Origin: CAYRTV01 sp964505785
GTDB lineage: Bacteria; Acidobacteriota; Aminicenantia; Aminicenantales; Aminicenantaceae
Direction: 5' to 3'
Assembly (NCBI GenBank): GCA_964505785.1
Contig: CAZDJZ010000001.1
Location: forward strand, 325,618 to 389,617
DNA length: 64,000 bases
The translations under genes were made by a program, and so were the position numbers. Under the pieces are notes generated by a model. It was not told the origin of the DNA. It made no database searches and saw only the letters and a list, made by a program, of their open reading frames with translations. Positions 17,554 through 26,022 of the stretch are shown here, in pieces. The first letter of the stretch is position 1. Every line of letters begins with the position of its first letter.

Positions 17554-18418
17554 TGGACATCTTCTCCCTATCGATATGATATTTGGAAATGGATTTGATT
17601 TTTTTTTCGGCCTCTTCAATGGCCTCGAATGGAGTTGAGGCTCCTCCGACCAGCCCGATATTTTCAGCATCTTTTATCATTTCAGACAAAATCTGCCCGG
17701 CGTTTTCGATGAAAAAAGTCTGCGGCAGAATTGTTTTTGCTATGGAATAAAGTTTATTTGAGTTTGAACTGTTTTTGCCGCCGATGACGAAAAGAACGTC
17801 TACCCGCGAAGCCAAATCGGATGTAGATTTCTGCCGGACTACGGTTGAAGGACAAATCGTATTGAATACTTTTAGTTCTCTGGTTTTATCCATTAAGGCG
17901 GATATAATTCGCTTGTACGTATGGATATCCTGAGTGGATTGAGCAAGGACCGAACGTTTTCTTTTATGGGGGAGGCCGGCGGCCTGTTTCTCATTTTCGA
18001 TAATGACCGCGGTTTCCCGGCTGTAACCAGCCAGCCCTCTCGTTTCAGGATGAGAAGGACTGCCGAAGATGATGATTTCATTTTCTTCTTCCGCCAGAGA
18101 ATGCACCATGTTTTGAATTTTTTTAACCATTGGGCAAGTGGCGTCGATAATATGATTGTGATTGCGTTTCAAGACCCCGTAAATATCCGGACCGACGCCA
18201 TGACTGCGTATGATAACGGTGCTGTTATGGATTTTTTCGGGATTATTTTCGAACTTAATCCCTTGATTTTTCAGTTCTGTTAGGACCTGAAGATTATGGA
18301 TTAATTCACCTAGGGAGTAAACAGATCCGGTCTTCGGCTCCAAGGTTTTGCGCGTTATTGTAAGGGCCCTCTTCACCCCGAAACAAAAACCGGAATTTTT
18401 TGCTTTTTGTATATTCAT
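17537..18418 (-). CDS. ispH: 4-hydroxy-3-methylbut-2-enyl diphosphate reductase IspH
   Basis: Last enzyme of the MEP isoprenoid pathway, forming IPP and DMAPP with a [4Fe-4S] cluster. The 293-residue protein starts MNIQKAKNSGFCFGVKRA. The three cluster cysteines are visible in GFCFGVKRA (Cys12), IDATCPMV (about 95) and NTICPSTVVRQ (about 192), and the substrate motifs RSHGVG and GGASTPF are intact. The start has no clear Shine-Dalgarno; a promoter lies about 145 bp upstream. Its stop lies inside the start of rpsA (17-nt overlap). Confidence 0.95.
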   Translation of the reverse strand: MNIQKAKNSGFCFGVKRALTITRKTLEPKTGSVYSLGELIHNLQVLTELKNQGIKFENNPEKIHNSTVIIRSHGVGPDIYGVLKRNHNHIIDATCPMVKKIQNMVHSLAEEENEIIIFGSPSHPETRGLAGYSRETAVIIENEKQAAGLPHKRKRSVLAQSTQDIHTYKRIISALMDKTRELKVFNTICPSTVVRQKSTSDLASRVDVLFVIGGKNSSNSNKLYSIAKTILPQTFFIENAGQILSEMIKDAENIGLVGGASTPFEAIEEAEKKIKSISKYHIDREKMSNVRAN

Positions 18419-18824
18419 AATAATTCAGCCTGATCAACCCTAAGAAGAGGCTTGCCGTCAGCCGTATTAGTAAGCCCGGTGATGAACTGCAAATAGTTGG
18501 TTTCTGCACCGTTTGGATTTGCCGGCAGCCTCAACTTATGAATAATTCAAGCAGATGAAACAGTCTATAGGAGTCAGCGGTTTTTGTCAATCCTAAATAT
18601 AGGTGAAACATTGACTTAGCCCCCCTGGGCTCAGCGGCCTGCATCCAGGTCCCGTCTCCTGAAACCTTGTCGCGGCCCGAAAAACCTTCACCGGCAGCGG
18701 ATTTATCCGGATATAGGACAGCCGGATTCTCCGGTTGAGCTTGATAGGCTGCCGGCCCGCCGGCGATTGGATAGTCATGAGGCTGTAAAGGATTGCGGAT
18801 GGGATGACTCCGTTTTCCGGCTTT
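18419..18824. other. 406-bp gap between scpB and ispH
   Basis: No convincing gene. The half next to scpB (about 18593-18800) is GC-richer and carries an open frame on the minus strand that would overlap the end of scpB, but it lacks a ribosome-binding site and any family resemblance I can recognise. The half next to ispH holds the ispH promoter and a long AT-rich leader that contains the palindromic motif TTATGAATAATTC (18536-18548). In many bacteria rluB and cmk sit here; neither is detectable. Confidence 0.5.
18562..18590 (-). promoter_or_regulatory. Sigma-70 promoter upstream of ispH-rpsA
   Basis: On the minus strand TTGACA (18590-18585), 17-bp spacer, TAGACT (18567-18562). It gives a leader of about 135 nt before ispH. 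It is the only strong promoter in the 406-bp gap and probably serves the ispH-rpsA-HU-HIT array. Confidence 0.75.
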
Positions 18825-19373
18825 TTATTCATCATTACGATCATCTTCAATTATCTTTTCTATCTCCTCCTGGGTCGGCAGATCTTCCAGACTGTCCAAT
18901 CCGAAATAAATTAAAAACCTTTTTGTCGTGCTGTATATCAGGGGATTTCCAGGGCTTTTTTTGCGGCCGATAATTTTGACTAGTTTTTTATGCAGCAAAG
19001 TCCGCAATGAATGAGAAGCATCCACACCCCGGACAGAGGATATTTCAGCCTGAGTGATTGGCTGGTGGTATGCCACAATTGACAGTGTTTCAAGAGCCGC
19101 TTGGGAAAGCTTGGATTTTTTTTCGTCTCGCAGGAGCCGCTGCACATACTCATCATAGTTGGGATTGGTTGTGAAATAATAGCCTCCGGATGCCTGGCTG
19201 ATTTGAATGCCTTTTTCCTCTTCGGCATATTGGGACTGAAGCTCTTCCAGGGCTGTGTGAATTTCCTCCTTTTCATACTCATGCAGAATGCCCTGCAGCG
19301 ATAGCAGGGGCAATGGTTCAGTGGAAACCAGCAGTAAAGATTCAATGATATCTTTCAGCCTGGATTGTTTCAT
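18825..19373 (-). CDS. scpB: Segregation and condensation protein ScpB
   Basis: Winged-helix partner of ScpA in the SMC condensin complex used for chromosome compaction and segregation. The 182-residue protein has the typical core SKLSQAALETLSIVAYHQPIT near residue 87 followed by EISSVRGVDASHSLRTLL. The ATG at 19373 overlaps the scpA stop as ATGA, which fixes the start; an in-frame extension upstream would be a shadow of scpA. The acidic C-terminal tail is short. The order M50 protease-scpA-scpB is common across bacteria. Confidence 0.95.
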   Translation of the reverse strand: MKQSRLKDIIESLLLVSTEPLPLLSLQGILHEYEKEEIHTALEELQSQYAEEEKGIQISQASGGYYFTTNPNYDEYVQRLLRDEKKSKLSQAALETLSIVAYHQPITQAEISSVRGVDASHSLRTLLHKKLVKIIGRKKSPGNPLIYSTTKRFLIYFGLDSLEDLPTQEEIEKIIEDDRNDE

Positions 19374-20086
19374 GCAGCGGCTTCCCCTCTCAACCAGATT
19401 TTTATTGTATGAAAAAGATTGTCCTGAACCGCGACGGCGATCTTTTTCTTTATCAGCTCCAGCATACAAAGAAATGCCAGCAAAGCTTCTTCAAGCGTTT
19501 CCTGCCGGTTGAAATATTCATAGAAATCCAAAAAGGATTCTTTTTTCAGGATTTCAACAATTTCGCGGGTTTTTTCCCGGGCTGACAGGTCGCGGCCCTG
19601 AATGACCTTAATGGGCTCTTTTTCCTTTCTTTTCATTAAATTGAAAAATATTTCAGCAAGATCAAACAGGGAGACTTCCAGGAATTCCAGTTCATCCGGA
19701 ACCACGGATGGGGGCGGTTTAACCCGCTTCCATTTTTTCAGTTCCTCTTCTTCTTTATCTCTTAAAACGGAACAAGCCGCCTGAATGTTTTGGTAATCGA
19801 GCAAACGGTCTACAAGAGCTTGTCTTGGGTCTTCAGCATCCGGTTCCGTTTCCCGGGGCAGAAGCATACGGGATTTGATATGAATGAGAAGGGCTGCGAT
19901 GACAAGAAATTCCGATTCCCTTTCCAGATTAATTTGCTCCTTTTCTTCCAAATACTGGAGATACTCACGGGTAATGACGGCAATAGGTATGTCTTGGATT
20001 TCAATTTTTTTCTTTCTTATCAAAAACAGAAGCAAATCCATCGGCCCCTGGAAGATTTTCAGATTGACTTGATAATTATTCTCCAC
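19370..20086 (-). CDS. scpA: Segregation and condensation protein ScpA
   Basis: Kleisin subunit that bridges SMC heads in bacterial condensin. The 238-residue protein has the family's N-terminal signature FQGPMDLLLFLIRKKKIEI, the YLQYLE region, and a C-terminal winged-helix region. The start appears to be a GTG at 20086, with a weak GGGAGA about 12 nt upstream. It lies 18 nt after the M50 protease gene and overlaps scpB by 4 nt. Confidence 0.94.
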   Translation of the reverse strand: MENNYQVNLKIFQGPMDLLLFLIRKKKIEIQDIPIAVITREYLQYLEEKEQINLERESEFLVIAALLIHIKSRMLLPRETEPDAEDPRQALVDRLLDYQNIQAACSVLRDKEEEELKKWKRVKPPPSVVPDELEFLEVSLFDLAEIFFNLMKRKEKEPIKVIQGRDLSAREKTREIVEILKKESFLDFYEYFNRQETLEEALLAFLCMLELIKKKIAVAVQDNLFHTIKIWLRGEAAA

Positions 20087-20104
20087 CTGGTTTAATGTAT
20101 CTCC

Positions 20105-20782
20105 CTAAAAAAAGATGATGGTGTATAAAAGAATTTGAATCGGACGGATAATCAAATCCAGGAACCCCAAATAAAGCAAACCGAGGATAATGATGAATCC
20201 AAAAGGCCGGATTTGTTCATATTTTCTAGCGGCATCATCTGAAAGAATTCCCATTAGGACACCGCTGCCGTCCAACGGAGGGACTGGAATCATATTAAAA
20301 ACAGCTAACAGGACATTTAGAAAAACAGCATAAAATAAGATAAGGGAAAAGCCCTCCAGGGGATGGAATCCCGGCCCGATTCCTCTTCCGGTTAGGAATG
20401 ACCGGAGGAATTGATCGACACCCGGGCTGAAAAATTTTAAGATCAGAAGTAAAATCAAGGACGCTGCGGCAGCAGATAAATTCGATAGAGGGCCGGCAGC
20501 TGAAACCAGCAGATTGTCACGTTTGGGGTTTTTCAGGTTCATGGGGTTAACCGGGACCGGTTTGGCCCAGCCGAAAGGAGGGGCTCCCATGAGCACCAGC
20601 ATCAACGGCAGCAGGACCGTTCCGATGGGGTCAATATGGACTAAAGGATTCAAGCTGACTCGTCCCATGACATGGGCTGTAGGATCACCTAATTTGTAAG
20701 CGGCCCAGCCATGAGCAGTCTCATGGATGGTAATGGCGAACAAAATAACAAACAAGCTGATGACAATAGAAAATATATCCAT
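20105..20782 (-). CDS. M50-family site-2 protease-like membrane metallopeptidase
   Basis: Polytopic membrane protein of 225 residues with about five or six transmembrane segments. The zinc motif HExxH is seen as HETAHG near residue 20, and the third metal ligand lies in the PPLDGSGV block near residue 167 (family NPxDG motif). These are the compact, PDZ-less members usually adjacent to scpAB; their substrates are not established. An extended -10 promoter (TGC-TATAAA, 20821 to 20813) lies about 30 nt upstream and the Shine-Dalgarno is weak. Confidence 0.9.
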   Translation of the reverse strand: MDIFSIVISLFVILFAITIHETAHGWAAYKLGDPTAHVMGRVSLNPLVHIDPIGTVLLPLMLVLMGAPPFGWAKPVPVNPMNLKNPKRDNLLVSAAGPLSNLSAAAASLILLLILKFFSPGVDQFLRSFLTGRGIGPGFHPLEGFSLILFYAVFLNVLLAVFNMIPVPPLDGSGVLMGILSDDAARKYEQIRPFGFIIILGLLYLGFLDLIIRPIQILLYTIIFF

Positions 20783-20869
20783 ATTGATTATTCCAGAGAT
20801 AATTTATAGCATACATGGCAGCCGTGGTAAAGGCTGTTTCGATATCTAAGAGTCAGGAGTAAAGTGAAA

Positions 20870-20897
20870 CAAAAATCAAAAACCAAAAACCAAAAAT
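20870..20897. repeat. Heptanucleotide tandem tract (CAAAAAY)4
   Basis: Four consecutive 7-nt units CAAAAAT, CAAAAAC, CAAAAAC, CAAAAAT with exact period. Flanking sequence (AGAGTCA, GGAGTAA) continues the period more weakly. Confidence 0.75.
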
Positions 20898-21041
20898 AAA
20901 CCAAAGCTGAATAATAATTTACCTCAGATCCAGGCTTACTAAAGCAGCGGCATGAGGAGATTGTGCTGTTTCAATTTCAGAGTTTTGCGGATTCTCTCAC
21001 ATTCTATTACAGCGCCTCCCACAGTCGAATACGCATCCCCC

Positions 21042-21076
21042 CAATCCATTGCCCATTATCCATTCACCATTTGCCG
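21042..21076. repeat. Heptanucleotide tandem tract (TTNNCCA)
   Basis: Units CAATCCA, TTGCCCA, TTATCCA, TTCACCA, TTTGCCG in strict 7-nt register. Its complement TGGNNAA is the unit found in the tract at 42094-42133. Confidence 0.75.
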
Positions 21077-21090
21077 GTTTTTGCCGGCTT

Positions 21091-22491
21091 TTATAAAATA
21101 GGCAGATACCGCTTGACTTCATATTCGGAGACCTGTTTGTCGAATTCGCGGGAAACATGTTTGGCATATTCTTTTATTTCATACCGTTTGTTGGCGATGA
21201 ATTTTTGGAAAACATGTTCTCCCATGCAATCTCTCAGCCATCCGCATTTTTCCATTTTATCCAAAGCTTTGCTTAAGTTCGGGGGAAGGGTTTTAATGCG
21301 GAGCTGCCTCTGGCGGCTCAAGCTCATTTTATAAATATTTTCCTCAACCGGTTCGGGAAGTTCATATCCGTCCTCAATGCCCATGTAACCGGTTTTGAGC
21401 ATAACTGCAAAAGCCAAATAAAGATTGCAGGCAGGGTCCGGAGTCCTCAGCTCAATACGGGTTGCCTGCTCTTTTCCCTCCTGATATTGCGGAACCCGGA
21501 TATATGCCGACCGGTTTCTCTGTCCCCAGGCGATGTATACCGGTGCTTCATAACCTTCGATCAAACGTTTATAGGAATTGACCCATTGACAGAAAACGGG
21601 GGAAATATCGCCGGCATGGTGCATAAGAGCGGCCATATAACGCCTGGCGATATCGGATAGGTGATAAGGAGATTCCGGATCAAAAAAGAGGTTTTTTCCA
21701 TTTTTCCATAGGGACTGGTGAACATGCATGCCGCTTCCATTTTGTCCATTCAAAGGTTTGGGCATGAACGTGGCATGAAGCCCGTGCATTCTGGCCACTT
21801 TTTTCACCATATAGCGAAACAGCATACAAGTATCAGCCATTTCCAAAGCATTGCGGTAGCGTAAATCGATCTCATGCTGGCCGTTCGCCACCTCATGATG
21901 ATCATATTCCGAATCGATGCCCATCATTTTCAGCAGGAGCTGAATTTCCTTGCGGATTTCGCCGTGTTTTCCGCCAAAAAAATAACCTCCCTTATCCAAG
22001 GGTGCCGCGGTTTTTTCATCCGGGAAAAGAAAGAATTCTAGTTCAGGGCCGACTTTGAAATCGTCCATTCCCATTGCTGATTTAACTTGACGTAAATTTC
22101 TTTTCAAAACATAGCGGGTATCCCCGATATAAGGTTTGCCTGCAGATGTTTCAATATCACCAAACATAACCGCTTCTTTCCATTTGATTTTTTCATAGAA
22201 ACCCTGGTATTCCCAAGGTAAAATTCTAAACGTGGCGGCGTCCGGTTTAATAACCAAATCACTTTCCTCAATTCGTACGAATCCTTCTACTGAAGATCCG
22301 TCAAATCCTTTTCCGTCTGCAAAAGCGTCCTTCAATTCATAGTTAGGGATTGTAAAATCCATATGGCGGCCGAGAATGTCTGGAAAAATGACGCGAATGA
22401 AGGCAATTCTGTTTTCCGGATTGAGAACAGTCTCCAGAACTTCATCCGGTGAGGTATATCCGAAATTTTTTAATGTTTTTTCTATAGGCAT
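21091..22491 (-). CDS. glnA: Glutamine synthetase, type I (GSI-alpha-like)
   Basis: ATP-dependent synthesis of glutamine from glutamate and ammonia, the main ammonia-assimilation step. The 466 residues show FDGSSVEGF near residue 79, metal ligands in GPELEFF and HEVANGQHEID, the NGSGMHVHQS loop, and NRSAYIRVP. I see no NLYDLPPEE-type adenylylation segment, which fits the GSI-alpha group, usually controlled by feedback or by transcription rather than adenylylation. The ATG at 22491 has GGAGA about 9 nt upstream. It is divergent from an Lrp/AsnC regulator, a natural candidate regulator. Confidence 0.95.
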   Translation of the reverse strand: MPIEKTLKNFGYTSPDEVLETVLNPENRIAFIRVIFPDILGRHMDFTIPNYELKDAFADGKGFDGSSVEGFVRIEESDLVIKPDAATFRILPWEYQGFYEKIKWKEAVMFGDIETSAGKPYIGDTRYVLKRNLRQVKSAMGMDDFKVGPELEFFLFPDEKTAAPLDKGGYFFGGKHGEIRKEIQLLLKMMGIDSEYDHHEVANGQHEIDLRYRNALEMADTCMLFRYMVKKVARMHGLHATFMPKPLNGQNGSGMHVHQSLWKNGKNLFFDPESPYHLSDIARRYMAALMHHAGDISPVFCQWVNSYKRLIEGYEAPVYIAWGQRNRSAYIRVPQYQEGKEQATRIELRTPDPACNLYLAFAVMLKTGYMGIEDGYELPEPVEENIYKMSLSRQRQLRIKTLPPNLSKALDKMEKCGWLRDCMGEHVFQKFIANKRYEIKEYAKHVSREFDKQVSEYEVKRYLPIL

Positions 22492-22523
22492 CGCATATGT
22501 CTCCTTTTCCCTTTTTTGATAAT

Positions 22524-22550
22524 ATTGTATAAAAAAATGATGAATGTCAA
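22524..22550 (-). promoter_or_regulatory. Candidate promoter of glnA
   Basis: On the minus strand TTGACA (22550-22545) is followed by TACAAT (22529-22524) with a short 15-bp spacer. The whole divergent spacer (22492-22623) is very AT-rich, as expected of an Lrp-type control region, but no clear operator palindrome stands out. Confidence 0.5.
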
Positions 22551-22623
22551 CAAAATATATGATATTAATAACGAATAAAATCTTTTACTTTGTATTAAAT
22601 GACAAAAAATCAGGAGACATGAA

Positions 22624-23067
22624 ATGGCTGATGAGTTAGACAGAAAAATTATCCGGGCTTTAAATCAAAATGCCCGCAAGAGTTTTCGGGAAGTGGCCAA
22701 AGAGGTCGGCACCTCGGTCACGGCGGTGATCAACAGGGTGAAAAAATTTGAAAACAAAAAAGTTGTCCGGGGGTATGTGCCGGTTGTGGATCCGGAATAT
22801 TTCGGTTTAGGCCTGGCGGCTTTGATCGCATTGAGGATAGCTCAAGGCAAACTCCTGCAAGCCCAGGAAGATATAGCCAAAGATTCACGGATCATGGGAG
22901 TTTATGATATCACAGGTGAATGGGATTCAATCATTATCGGATACTTCCGTGACCGCGGCGATTTGAATGATTTTTTAAAGGACCTGTTATCCAAGAAATA
23001 TATCGCCCGCTCTGTCACGCATATTGTGCTGAATGTAGTCAAAGAGGAAAAGCGTATCCCCATATAA
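22624..23067 (+). CDS. Lrp/AsnC-family transcriptional regulator
   Basis: Predicted feast/famine regulator that senses an amino acid. The 147 residues contain an N-terminal winged helix-turn-helix (about 1-60, LDRKIIRALNQNARKSFREV) and a C-terminal RAM effector-binding domain (about 70-140, with GVYDITGEWDSIIIGYFRD). AGGAGA precedes the ATG. Divergent placement next to glnA suggests control of nitrogen metabolism and autoregulation; the effector is unknown. Confidence 0.93.
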   Translation: MADELDRKIIRALNQNARKSFREVAKEVGTSVTAVINRVKKFENKKVVRGYVPVVDPEYFGLGLAALIALRIAQGKLLQAQEDIAKDSRIMGVYDITGEWDSIIIGYFRDRGDLNDFLKDLLSKKYIARSVTHIVLNVVKEEKRIPI

Positions 23068-23080
23068 GGCAACTGTTAAT

Positions 23081-23121
23081 CCCCAAACCGCAAAATGCCT
23101 AAAACTTTTGAACAATGAATG
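23081..23121. repeat. Intergenic repeat related to 42094-42133
   Basis: CCGCAAAATGCCTAAAAC followed by an AATGAATGG end matches the tract at 42094-42133 (CGCAAAACGCCTAAAACC, then GAATGG). The match continues up to the M1 promoter, so the in-frame TTG at 23108 lies in repeat sequence and is not a credible start. Confidence 0.5.
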
Positions 23122-23149
23122 GCTTGCAGATGAGTTATATTTCCAGTTT

Positions 23150-23158
23150 TGGTATAAT
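23150..23158 (+). promoter_or_regulatory. Extended -10 promoter for the M1-like peptidase gene
   Basis: TGG-TATAAT (23150-23158) is a perfect extended -10 element. The expected transcription start, about 7 nt beyond the last T, coincides with the GTG at 23165. No ribosome-binding site is visible. Confidence 0.75.
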
Positions 23159-23164
23159 GCGAAC

Positions 23165-25771
23165 GTGATAAACAAGCGGATTCTTATGGGAATCGTATTC
23201 CTCTTTTTTTTAACAGTTCCTTTTTTGTTTCCTCAGACTGAATCAAATTCACCGAAACAATTTATCAGCCGGTTGATACAATCTCTGGAGAATCAAAATT
23301 TGACGGAATATTATCATTATTTCGCACAAAATCTGCGTGAAAGGGAGGCCGCTTCAATCACCAGCCAGTTTGAAAATTTCAATATGGATGATATCACGGC
23401 TGCGGCGACATCCGTAACCAGGCTCAGCGAGCATAAAGCGGTGGCCTATTTGCAGGCGACTTTTCGGAATTCTTTTTCTGTGATTATGCAAATATGGAAA
23501 ATGGATCTTCTTTTTTCCGATGAGGAATGGGCTGTCGTTGATAAGCAGACTATCGGTCATCCCCAAACCATGTATTCTATTTCTATTCCATCTTCCCATG
23601 TAAAAAGAGTCAAGGGCGTAGTCATTCAACATGCTGATATCCGAATCGCTTTTGAGGATGCATTGGTTTTTTATGATAATATACCGGATTTAGAAACCGC
23701 ATTATTAATAATAGGAAAGGGGATCGTGGATTTTGAGCCTTCTTTAGATAGAGAACAGCATCAGTTGGATTTGGTTTACGGAGATCCTTATCTTAAAGAG
23801 GAGCTGGAGTACGCATTTCTCCGCTGCAGTTATTCTTTTTTTTCCCAAAATATCAATATCATTCCTTACCCTGATGATTCCGAAGCGGTTGTCTCTGAAG
23901 AAGAACGGGAAAAAGCGTCTTCCTTGTTTTCCCGGCATTACACCAGAGCGTTTACGGTGGAAATACCCTGGCTGGATTCCATATTATCCGTTCTGCCGCA
24001 GGGCCAAGAAGCAGTCTTTGATTTCAAAACCCGCAAAAAAGGTGTTTTCAGTTATATCTTTTCTCCCTTCTCGGAGGAAGAAATCAATCTTTATGAGTGG
24101 AAAGAGGCCCGTATAGTTTGCTTGTATTCCCCCCCTCTGGAGGGAAGCAAGCGAAGAATGTTTATCAGTTACGGCCAAAAATTTGATGTTGAGGACATCC
24201 AGCTGAAATTAACCTACCGGCCTGATGATTATTTTTTTTCCGGATCGGCTGAAATCCGGCTTGAATCTTTAGTGGGAAGCATAGGAAGTGTGAAGTTCAA
24301 ATTCAATCCCGACTTGCAGATTGTGCGGATCCTGGATGAAGACGGCCATGACTTATATTATACCAGGGACCGGCTGCGGAAGACTATTTATATCTATTTT
24401 CTAAATGAAGTGTCCCGGAATAAAAGCAGCCGGATTATTATTTTTTACCGGGGAAAAATTCTTCCTTTTCCTGTCAATACGGATGTGATTGGATTGGGAG
24501 CGGTCCAGGATATTGATAATTTTCCTCGTGAGTACCGTACATATCTTTACGGCCGGAGATCCTATTGGTATCCCTCTCCTTCTGCTGATGATTATTTTAC
24601 CGCAGGATTGACCCTTTCCATTCCCAAGGGATATGACGTTCTTTCCAGCGGGATTCGTGCCGGTGATATTTCCGGCCGTTCGTCAGATAACCCCAAAGCA
24701 ACGGATCTGGTGACAAAACGTTTTGAATCCCGGCAGCCGTTGAAATACCTGTCTTTTATCGCCGGGCGGTTTAGAGAGATCGGGCGTCAAGAGGAACCGC
24801 ATTCCATAACCTATTTGCATTCTTCCCGCGCCCGAACCGATCATTGGAACGTAATGGAAGAAGCCGGAAAAATACTGTCATTTTATGAATCAAAATTCGG
24901 TGATTATCCGTTTGAAAATTTTACAATTCTCAAGCGGGTTTGGGCTTCCGGAGGGGGGTACAGTCCACCCGGATATATTATCATCAATGAGCTGCCGCGC
25001 GGAGGCGGGATTAGGCTCCGCCTGCAAAGCCGCAGCCCTGTTGATTTTTCACAGTGGCAGGAATATTTTCTTGCCCATGAATTGGCCCATCAATGGTGGG
25101 GACAGGGACTGTCCTGGAAATCATACCGGGATCAATGGCTGAGCGAAGGATTATCCCAGTTTTCAGCTTCCCTGTATTTAAAGGAAAAGTACGGCCCGGG
25201 AGCCTTTTCTCGAATTACGAAAAAATTTTCTTCCTGGACGCGGAGAAAGTCCGAGTGGGGAGGCATTACCATGGGCTCAAGAATAAGCCATTTTGATTTT
25301 GAAGCTTATCAAGCGATTGTCTATAATAAGGCAGCCCTGGTCATTCATATGCTTAAAGATTATATCGGAGACGAATTGTTCTGCTCCGGCATTCAAAAAT
25401 TTTTTTCGAGGAATAAGCATACATCAGCCAGAACATCTGAGTTCCAGGAAATTTTTCATTCAGTTTCCGGATTGGATCTGGAGGAATTTTTCCGGAATTG
25501 GTTCGATTCTTATAAACTTCCTCAAGTGGAAATCCGTAAGTCCGTACAAAAAATCGAAAGCGGCTATGTATTGAGATTGTATTTGGAACAAACCGGCCTA
25601 ACCTTTGTTTTTCCTCTTTGGGTGGAATGGGAGGAAAACGGTCAAAAGATCAGGCAGAAAGTTTTAGTTAATATGGAAAGGGAACAATATTTGTTCCAGC
25701 GAACCGAAAAACCGAAGAAAATAAAAATAAATCCCGATGATGCGGTTCCGGGTAAATTTCAAGTCCGGTGA
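23165..25771 (+). CDS. Exported M1-like zinc metallopeptidase
   Basis: Predicted secreted or periplasmic peptidase. The zinc site is intact: HELAHQWWGQ (His638 and His642 if the start is at 23165) followed 18 residues later by the Glu of WLSEGLSQF. The region normally holding the GAMEN exopeptidase motif reads ASGGGYSPPGYIIINE, so classical aminopeptidase recognition is not conserved. The N-terminus VINKRILMGIVFLFFLTVPF is a signal peptide. About 350 residues of unassigned sequence precede the M1 domain. I chose the GTG at 23165 because the promoter leaves no room for earlier starts and it opens the signal peptide; the ATG at 23186 is an alternative. Confidence 0.85.
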   Translation: MINKRILMGIVFLFFLTVPFLFPQTESNSPKQFISRLIQSLENQNLTEYYHYFAQNLREREAASITSQFENFNMDDITAAATSVTRLSEHKAVAYLQATFRNSFSVIMQIWKMDLLFSDEEWAVVDKQTIGHPQTMYSISIPSSHVKRVKGVVIQHADIRIAFEDALVFYDNIPDLETALLIIGKGIVDFEPSLDREQHQLDLVYGDPYLKEELEYAFLRCSYSFFSQNINIIPYPDDSEAVVSEEEREKASSLFSRHYTRAFTVEIPWLDSILSVLPQGQEAVFDFKTRKKGVFSYIFSPFSEEEINLYEWKEARIVCLYSPPLEGSKRRMFISYGQKFDVEDIQLKLTYRPDDYFFSGSAEIRLESLVGSIGSVKFKFNPDLQIVRILDEDGHDLYYTRDRLRKTIYIYFLNEVSRNKSSRIIIFYRGKILPFPVNTDVIGLGAVQDIDNFPREYRTYLYGRRSYWYPSPSADDYFTAGLTLSIPKGYDVLSSGIRAGDISGRSSDNPKATDLVTKRFESRQPLKYLSFIAGRFREIGRQEEPHSITYLHSSRARTDHWNVMEEAGKILSFYESKFGDYPFENFTILKRVWASGGGYSPPGYIIINELPRGGGIRLRLQSRSPVDFSQWQEYFLAHELAHQWWGQGLSWKSYRDQWLSEGLSQFSASLYLKEKYGPGAFSRITKKFSSWTRRKSEWGGITMGSRISHFDFEAYQAIVYNKAALVIHMLKDYIGDELFCSGIQKFFSRNKHTSARTSEFQEIFHSVSGLDLEEFFRNWFDSYKLPQVEIRKSVQKIESGYVLRLYLEQTGLTFVFPLWVEWEENGQKIRQKVLVNMEREQYLFQRTEKPKKIKINPDDAVPGKFQVR

Positions 25772-25960
25772 TCCACGCCGGAATGCGAAGGACCCATCCC
25801 CAGGCTGCGAAGAAGCTGCGGGGATCTTAGAGTGCTTGGTCTATAAACCGGCAGCGCATAACTCGGCGGTACGGTTTGTGATCCTTGTACCGCTGATTTT
25901 CCCAGAATAACAATCGGAATCAGGGCTCACTGCAGCGTTCAGGAAAAAAAATAGTTTCCC

Positions 25961-25990
25961 GCAATCGATTCGCAATCAGCGATTCGCAGG
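25961..25990. repeat. Heptanucleotide tract (GATTCGC/AATCAGC)
   Basis: Units GATTCGC (25967-25973), AATCAGC (25974-25980), GATTCGC (25981-25987). It lies in the 251-bp gap between the convergent M1 and response-regulator genes. The same gap has an ATCCCC/GGGGAT inverted repeat near 25796-25826 without a T-run. Confidence 0.55.
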
Positions 25991-26022
25991 TTCAAACGTT
26001 TTGCGGCAGTTTGAGATTTGCA

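Larger units (their letters stand above)
20783..21090. other. 308-bp intergenic region with two heptamer tracts
   Basis: Lies between the 3' end of glnA and the 5' end of the M50 gene. Besides the M50 promoter, it holds an A-rich tract of four CAAAAAY units (20870-20897) and a tract of TTNNCCA units (21042-21076). No gene is apparent. Confidence 0.6.

Noticed and set aside
18640..18700. Cobalamin riboswitch-like TCAGGAGACGGGACC on the minus strand
   Set aside because: Only a short resemblance to the AGTCAGGAGACC end; the GCCACTG and B12-box core are absent.
18593..18850. Minus-strand open frame of about 85 codons between scpB and ispH
   Set aside because: It overlaps the end of scpB, lacks a ribosome-binding site and shows no family-like sequence.
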